Part shown: positions 6,328-9,081 of the stretch, one piece after another
Numbering within the stretch: the stretch's first letter is position 1
Layout: every line of letters begins with the position of its first letter
Source: Desulfobacteraceae bacterium
Lineage (GTDB): Bacteria; Desulfobacterota; Desulfobacteria; Desulfobacterales; BuS5
Direction: 5' to 3'
Assembly (NCBI GenBank): GCA_030592105.1
Contig: JAUVKE010000083.1
Span: 1-9,081, forward strand
Length of the DNA: 9,081 bases
The notes under the pieces: model-generated
What the model was told of the DNA's origin: nothing
Databases searched by the model: none
The model's input: only the letters and a program-made list of their open reading frames with translations
Program-made: the position numbers and the translations under genes

Positions 6328-6552
6328 ATGGCGAGAATTACCATAGAAGATTGCCTAAAAAGGGTGCCCAACCGTTTTATGATGGTTAACATGGTTGCAA
6401 AACGTGTGCGTCAGCTTCGGGAAGGATCGGAATATCTTGTACATTCACCCAAAAACGAAGATGTAGTTGTGGCGATGCGGGAGGTTGCCGCAGGTAAGCT
6501 GACCATAGTTGAACCTGACAAAAAACAAAAAACAAAAAAAACGGATGCATAA
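6328..6552 (+). CDS. rpoZ: DNA-directed RNA polymerase omega subunit
   Basis: Omega wraps the C-terminal tail of beta-prime and helps assemble RNA polymerase. The 74-residue product begins MARITIEDCLKRVPNRFMMV, the hallmark of the family, followed by the conserved AAKRxRQL-like segment MVAKRVRQL (22-30). The region 'DVVVAMREVAAGKL' matches the second conserved helix. It is slightly shorter than E. coli omega (91 residues), which is usual outside the gammaproteobacteria; the Lys-rich tail KKQKTKKTDA is unremarkable. A strong AAGGAG (6314-6319) lies 8 bases upstream of the ATG. The end of the gene overlaps the start of the TtcA-like gene by 8 bases. The call is secure. Confidence 0.93.
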   Translation: MARITIEDCLKRVPNRFMMVNMVAKRVRQLREGSEYLVHSPKNEDVVVAMREVAAGKLTIVEPDKKQKTKKTDA

Positions 6553-7267
6553 AAATGCCTACAGGATTTTAAAAAGGAATGTGGGCAAGGCTGTTTCACA
6601 CTATGAAATGATATCCGATGGTGATAAGATACTGGTGGGGCTTTCAGGGGGGATGGACAGCACGACGCTTTTTTGGGTTTTGCGTGAGCGGCTGGCAAGG
6701 ATACCGGTAAACTATCAACTTTTCATAGTCCACATTGATCCGGGCTTTGATGGGGAATTTTCCAGGTTTCTTGAAGGTCGGTCCGGTAAGACCGGACATA
6801 AAATAATCGTGGAGTATACAGATAATGGCCATGTTGCTCACAGTTCGAAAAACAGGGAGAATCCCTGTTTTTTATGCTCCAGATTGCGGAAAAAACGTAT
6901 TTTTGAAATTGCCGAAGACCTGGGCTGCACAAAGATAGCTCTGGGGCATAATAAAGATGATATTATAGAGACACTTTTTTTGAACATTTTTTATTCAGGT
7001 GAGATTAGAACCATGGTGCCAGTTCAACCTTTTTTTCAAGGTAAATTTCAAATAATAAGGCCACTTTCCTTTGTGCCAAAAGATGTAATCAGACGTTTTG
7101 CCGAAAAAATGGATTTTCCTGTATACCCCAATAAATGCCCAAGTTCAACAAATTCTAAACGGCATAGCGTAAGACTCCTGCTGGAGCAGCTTTATAAGAG
7201 TAATAGCAAAATCAAAGGGAATATTTTCAGAGCCATGAGTAATGTCAACACAGAATATTTGTTATAA
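6545..7267 (+). CDS. ttcA: TtcA-family PP-loop ATPase, probable tRNA 2-thiocytidine(32) synthetase
   Basis: Probable tRNA thiolation enzyme that adenylates C32 with ATP and inserts sulfur using a [4Fe-4S] cluster. The 240-residue protein has the PP-loop SGGMDS (34-39), a GHNKDD motif (134-139) typical of TtcA/TilS-type N-type ATP pyrophosphatases, CxxC at Cys108/Cys111 in PCFLCSRLRKK, and a third cysteine Cys198. That matches the three-cysteine cluster ligation of E. coli TtcA. It differs from E. coli TtcA in having Met for Lys in SGGKDS, a third motif CPSS instead of CNLC, and a shorter C-terminus. The chosen ATG at 6545 overlaps rpoZ by 8 bases with no Shine-Dalgarno, implying coupled translation; an upstream TTG (6509) would add a Lys-rich stretch without family match. 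Another tRNA-thiolating paralogue (TtuA-like) is possible. Confidence 0.72.
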   Translation: MHKNAYRILKRNVGKAVSHYEMISDGDKILVGLSGGMDSTTLFWVLRERLARIPVNYQLFIVHIDPGFDGEFSRFLEGRSGKTGHKIIVEYTDNGHVAHSSKNRENPCFLCSRLRKKRIFEIAEDLGCTKIALGHNKDDIIETLFLNIFYSGEIRTMVPVQPFFQGKFQIIRPLSFVPKDVIRRFAEKMDFPVYPNKCPSSTNSKRHSVRLLLEQLYKSNSKIKGNIFRAMSNVNTEYLL

Positions 7268-7375
7268 ATTTTCAAATTTAAAGACCATTTCTTCAGTGAA
7301 TCATGCTGGTCAGGTCTTATTCTATGTTTTGTGTTTTTAGTTCATAAATTTTTTTTAAAGTAAGTATAAAATAAA

Positions 7376-8143
7376 ATGATCGATATTCAAAGTCAGCCAG
7401 ACAACAGAAACATACCAATTGACAAAGTGGGTATAAAAAATTTAAAATATCCCATAACCGTTTTGGACAGAAACAATGGTTTGCAAAATACCGTTGCTTT
7501 AATAAACATGTATGTTGATTTACCCGGTGAGTATAAGGGTACACATATGAGCAGATTTGTGGAAATGCTTCATTTGCTCAGGCCTGAAGTCTCACTAAAA
7601 AAAATTTCGGTTATACTTGCACAGATGAAAGAATATTTGGACGCAGCGTCTGCGCATATTGAAGTGACCTTCCCGTATTTTATCGAGAAAAAAGCTCCTG
7701 TAAGTGGTATCCCAGGCTTGATGGACTATACATGCACATTTATCGGAGCGTCCTATTCCAATGGAGATATGGATCTTGTTCTGGAGGTCAATGTCCCCAT
7801 TTCTTCGGTCTGTCCCTGTTCAAAGGAGATAAGTGAAGAAGGAGCCCATAACCAGCGGGGAAGTGTTCTGCTCAAGACAAGATTTAAAAAATTTATCTGG
7901 CTTGAAGATATGATTAATCTTGTGGAAAACGCAGCCTCATGCGATGTCTATTCAGTATTAAAACGTGTTGATGAAAAGTATGTTACAGAAAAAGGATATA
8001 CAAATCCTAAATTTGTTGAAGATATAGTCCGGGACATAGCTGTAAAGCTGAATCAGGACGATAATATCACCTGGTTTTCCGTTAGTGCTGAAAATTTTGA
8101 ATCTATACATAACCACAGTGCATATGCACAGATTATCAGCTGA
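7376..8143 (+). CDS. folE2: GTP cyclohydrolase FolE2 (type IB)
   Basis: Converts GTP to 7,8-dihydroneopterin triphosphate, the entry to folate and to queuosine precursors. Type IB enzymes are not obligately zinc-dependent, unlike FolE. The 255-residue product opens with IDIQSQPDNRNIPIDKVG, typical of the family. It carries the catalytic/metal cysteine in SVCPCSKE (Cys146, with Cys148), followed by His158 in GAHNQRG, Glu200 and Glu242 near HNHSAYA. Cys146, His158 and Glu200 sit one residue before the metal ligands I recall for Neisseria FolE2 (Cys147, His159, Glu201). The ATG at 7376 follows a 108-base gap after the ttcA-like gene with only a weak GTAAG upstream. That gap holds a weak inverted repeat (AAGACC 7281-7286, GGTCTT 7313-7318). 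Convergent with the ATPase to the right. The assignment is strong. Confidence 0.94.
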   Translation: MIDIQSQPDNRNIPIDKVGIKNLKYPITVLDRNNGLQNTVALINMYVDLPGEYKGTHMSRFVEMLHLLRPEVSLKKISVILAQMKEYLDAASAHIEVTFPYFIEKKAPVSGIPGLMDYTCTFIGASYSNGDMDLVLEVNVPISSVCPCSKEISEEGAHNQRGSVLLKTRFKKFIWLEDMINLVENAASCDVYSVLKRVDEKYVTEKGYTNPKFVEDIVRDIAVKLNQDDNITWFSVSAENFESIHNHSAYAQIIS

Positions 8144-8242
8144 TCGATTTAGAAAACAGGAGTAATTATTTTGGGCTACCCTGGTTACAAGCAGGATTTA
8201 TAAAAAAAAATAGGAGGGGAAAGGCTAACATTGGATGATTTT

Positions 8243-9081
8243 TTAGTCTATTCCCATCTCCTCGAAATATCCTTTGATTCCCCATTTAAGGCTCTTTCCC
8301 TGAATCCCATAAATTCCATCTACCGGGTCGTAATAGAGGATATTGTCTTTGACTGCCTGCCCCAAACGATCCTTGCAGGTTCCTGTGAGCTCTGTAAGCG
8401 TGCGGATCGGTTGGTTTTTAAAATAACGCAAAAGGGAGTTACGGGCTTTATTATCAAAAGCCCAGTCCGCTATCATAGCCACTTTTTCCCGCTTGATTTT
8501 TGACACAATGGTATCAAGGGAATGCTGAAACAAATCCTCAAGAATAGAATGAATTTCCCAGGCACTACCTCCAACCATATTCCATATTACCTCTATCTCC
8601 TGCTCATCAAGAGTATACTCCTGAACCTGATTATATTTTTTTATATCCCGAAGCCAGACAAAAACATCTTCTTTTTCAAGATAATTCAGCTTCATAAATT
8701 TACTGGTCTTACGAAGCTTGCTGTCCACATAAACCTGTTCTATAAAAAAAGCATCAGAGGAAGCAATGATTACATGGCAGAGATGACTCTCCTTGGTCAT
8801 GGCCACAAAGAAATTCATTAATTCCACTATGAGCCTTTTTTGCTTATCCGGCAGATAAAGACCATCAAGTTTGTGAAATTCATCGATAATGACAACCGGC
8901 TGAATACCCTTTTTGACCAGGCGCTGAAATTCCCGTTTCATAACCAGAAAGGGATCTTCCTGACGTTTTTTGAGCATCTTTTCGGTAAAGGCGTCAAGCT
9001 TAAAAAGGCCGAAAAGGCTGTATTGCCTCCGAACACCGATTTTCATCCCCTTTTTTTCGCTGCTCGATTTAAAAAAGGCAT
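8243..9081 (-). CDS. P-loop ATPase of the archaeal ATPase_2 type, C-terminal part (5'-truncated at window edge)
   Basis: A 278-codon minus-strand frame open to the right edge, so the N-terminus and Walker A are outside. The first in-frame ATG (9046) is probably internal. Numbered from it: Walker B VVIIDE at 51-56, a sensor-1-like strand VIIASSDA at 92-99, the segment DSKLRKTSKFMKL at 108-120 with a basic residue where this family keeps a conserved Arg, the lid-like signature MVGGSAWEI at 157-165, and a winged-helix-like C-terminus at about 203-250 (YFKNQPIRTLTELTG). This order matches the ATPase domain 'predominantly from Archaea' (STAND/MNS-like AAA ATPases), whose roles are mostly unknown. 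No protease, nuclease or transposase domain is visible in this part. It is convergent with folE2, with 99 bases between them, and it shows no frameshift. The function cannot be named. Confidence 0.7.
   Translation of the reverse strand, partial: AFFKSSSEKKGMKIGVRRQYSLFGLFKLDAFTEKMLKKRQEDPFLVMKREFQRLVKKGIQPVVIIDEFHKLDGLYLPDKQKRLIVELMNFFVAMTKESHLCHVIIASSDAFFIEQVYVDSKLRKTSKFMKLNYLEKEDVFVWLRDIKKYNQVQEYTLDEQEIEVIWNMVGGSAWEIHSILEDLFQHSLDTIVSKIKREKVAMIADWAFDNKARNSLLRYFKNQPIRTLTELTGTCKDRLGQAVKDNILYYDPVDGIYGIQGKSLKWGIKGYFEEMGID

Noticed and set aside
6509..6544. Upstream TTG extension of the ttcA-like gene
   Set aside because: It would overlap rpoZ by 44 bases, has no ribosome site, and adds only a Lys-rich segment read from the rpoZ tail; the ATG at 6545 fits the family better.
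7281..7318. AAGACC/GGTCTT inverted repeat after the ttcA-like gene as a terminator
   Set aside because: Six-base arms around a 26-base loop, competing GACCA/TGGTC pairing, and no clean T-tract follow; not convincing.
8231..8503. Plus-strand 90-codon frame with TTG start and upstream GGAGG
   Set aside because: It is fully antisense to the coding sequence of the ATPase, whose motifs are clear on the minus strand; the peptide shows no family resemblance, and the GGAGG spacing (13 bases) is too long.
8522..8821. Plus-strand 99-codon frame
   Set aside because: Antisense to the ATPase region that includes the sensor-1-like strand; the hydrophobic composition is a by-product of the opposite strand.

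Overview
The window looks like ordinary chromosome of a fairly AT-rich, Gram-negative anaerobe. The best guess is a deltaproteobacterium of the Desulfobacterales type (Desulfobacterota). This is inferred from the small proteobacterial phosphatidylserine decarboxylase followed by an overlapping pssA, the folE2-type GTP cyclohydrolase, and an isopropylmalate dehydrogenase-like protein with an 'EPIGGSAPKY' signature that I associate with that group. No rRNA, tRNA, CRISPR array or insertion sequence with a transposase is visible.

Layout. Bases 1-2422 hold the 3' two-thirds of lon (ATP-dependent protease) and, 2 bases later, tsaB (tRNA t6A modification). A 242-base gap follows, carrying an 84-base imperfect inverted repeat (2475-2558) and a good sigma70-like promoter that ends almost on the GTG start of psd. 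psd and pssA (2665-4082) overlap by 4 bases and together make phosphatidylethanolamine. A 345-base non-coding stretch (4083-4427) with several small palindromes and a promoter/operator candidate separates them from an isopropylmalate/isocitrate dehydrogenase family gene (leuB-like, 4428-5492). greA (5559-6026, TTG start) follows. A 301-base AT-rich spacer with inverted and tandem repeats then leads to rpoZ, whose end overlaps a TtcA-like tRNA thiolation gene (6545-7267). folE2 lies at 7376-8143. The last 840 bases are the C-terminal part of a P-loop ATPase of the archaeal ATPase_2 type on the minus strand, convergent with folE2 and running off the right edge.

Functionally this is a housekeeping region: protein quality control (Lon), tRNA modification (TsaB, TtcA-like), transcription (GreA, RpoZ), membrane phospholipid synthesis (Psd, PssA), and amino-acid and folate/queuosine precursor metabolism (LeuB-like, FolE2). 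The ATPase is the only gene that looks accessory, and it may mark the edge of a variable region to the right. I do not see a clearly undescribed multi-gene system here. The more unusual points are the near-leaderless psd start, the 31-bp-arm inverted repeat, the NADP-type signature and solitary position of the leuB-like gene, the repeat-rich rpoZ leader, and the solitary archaeal-type ATPase.
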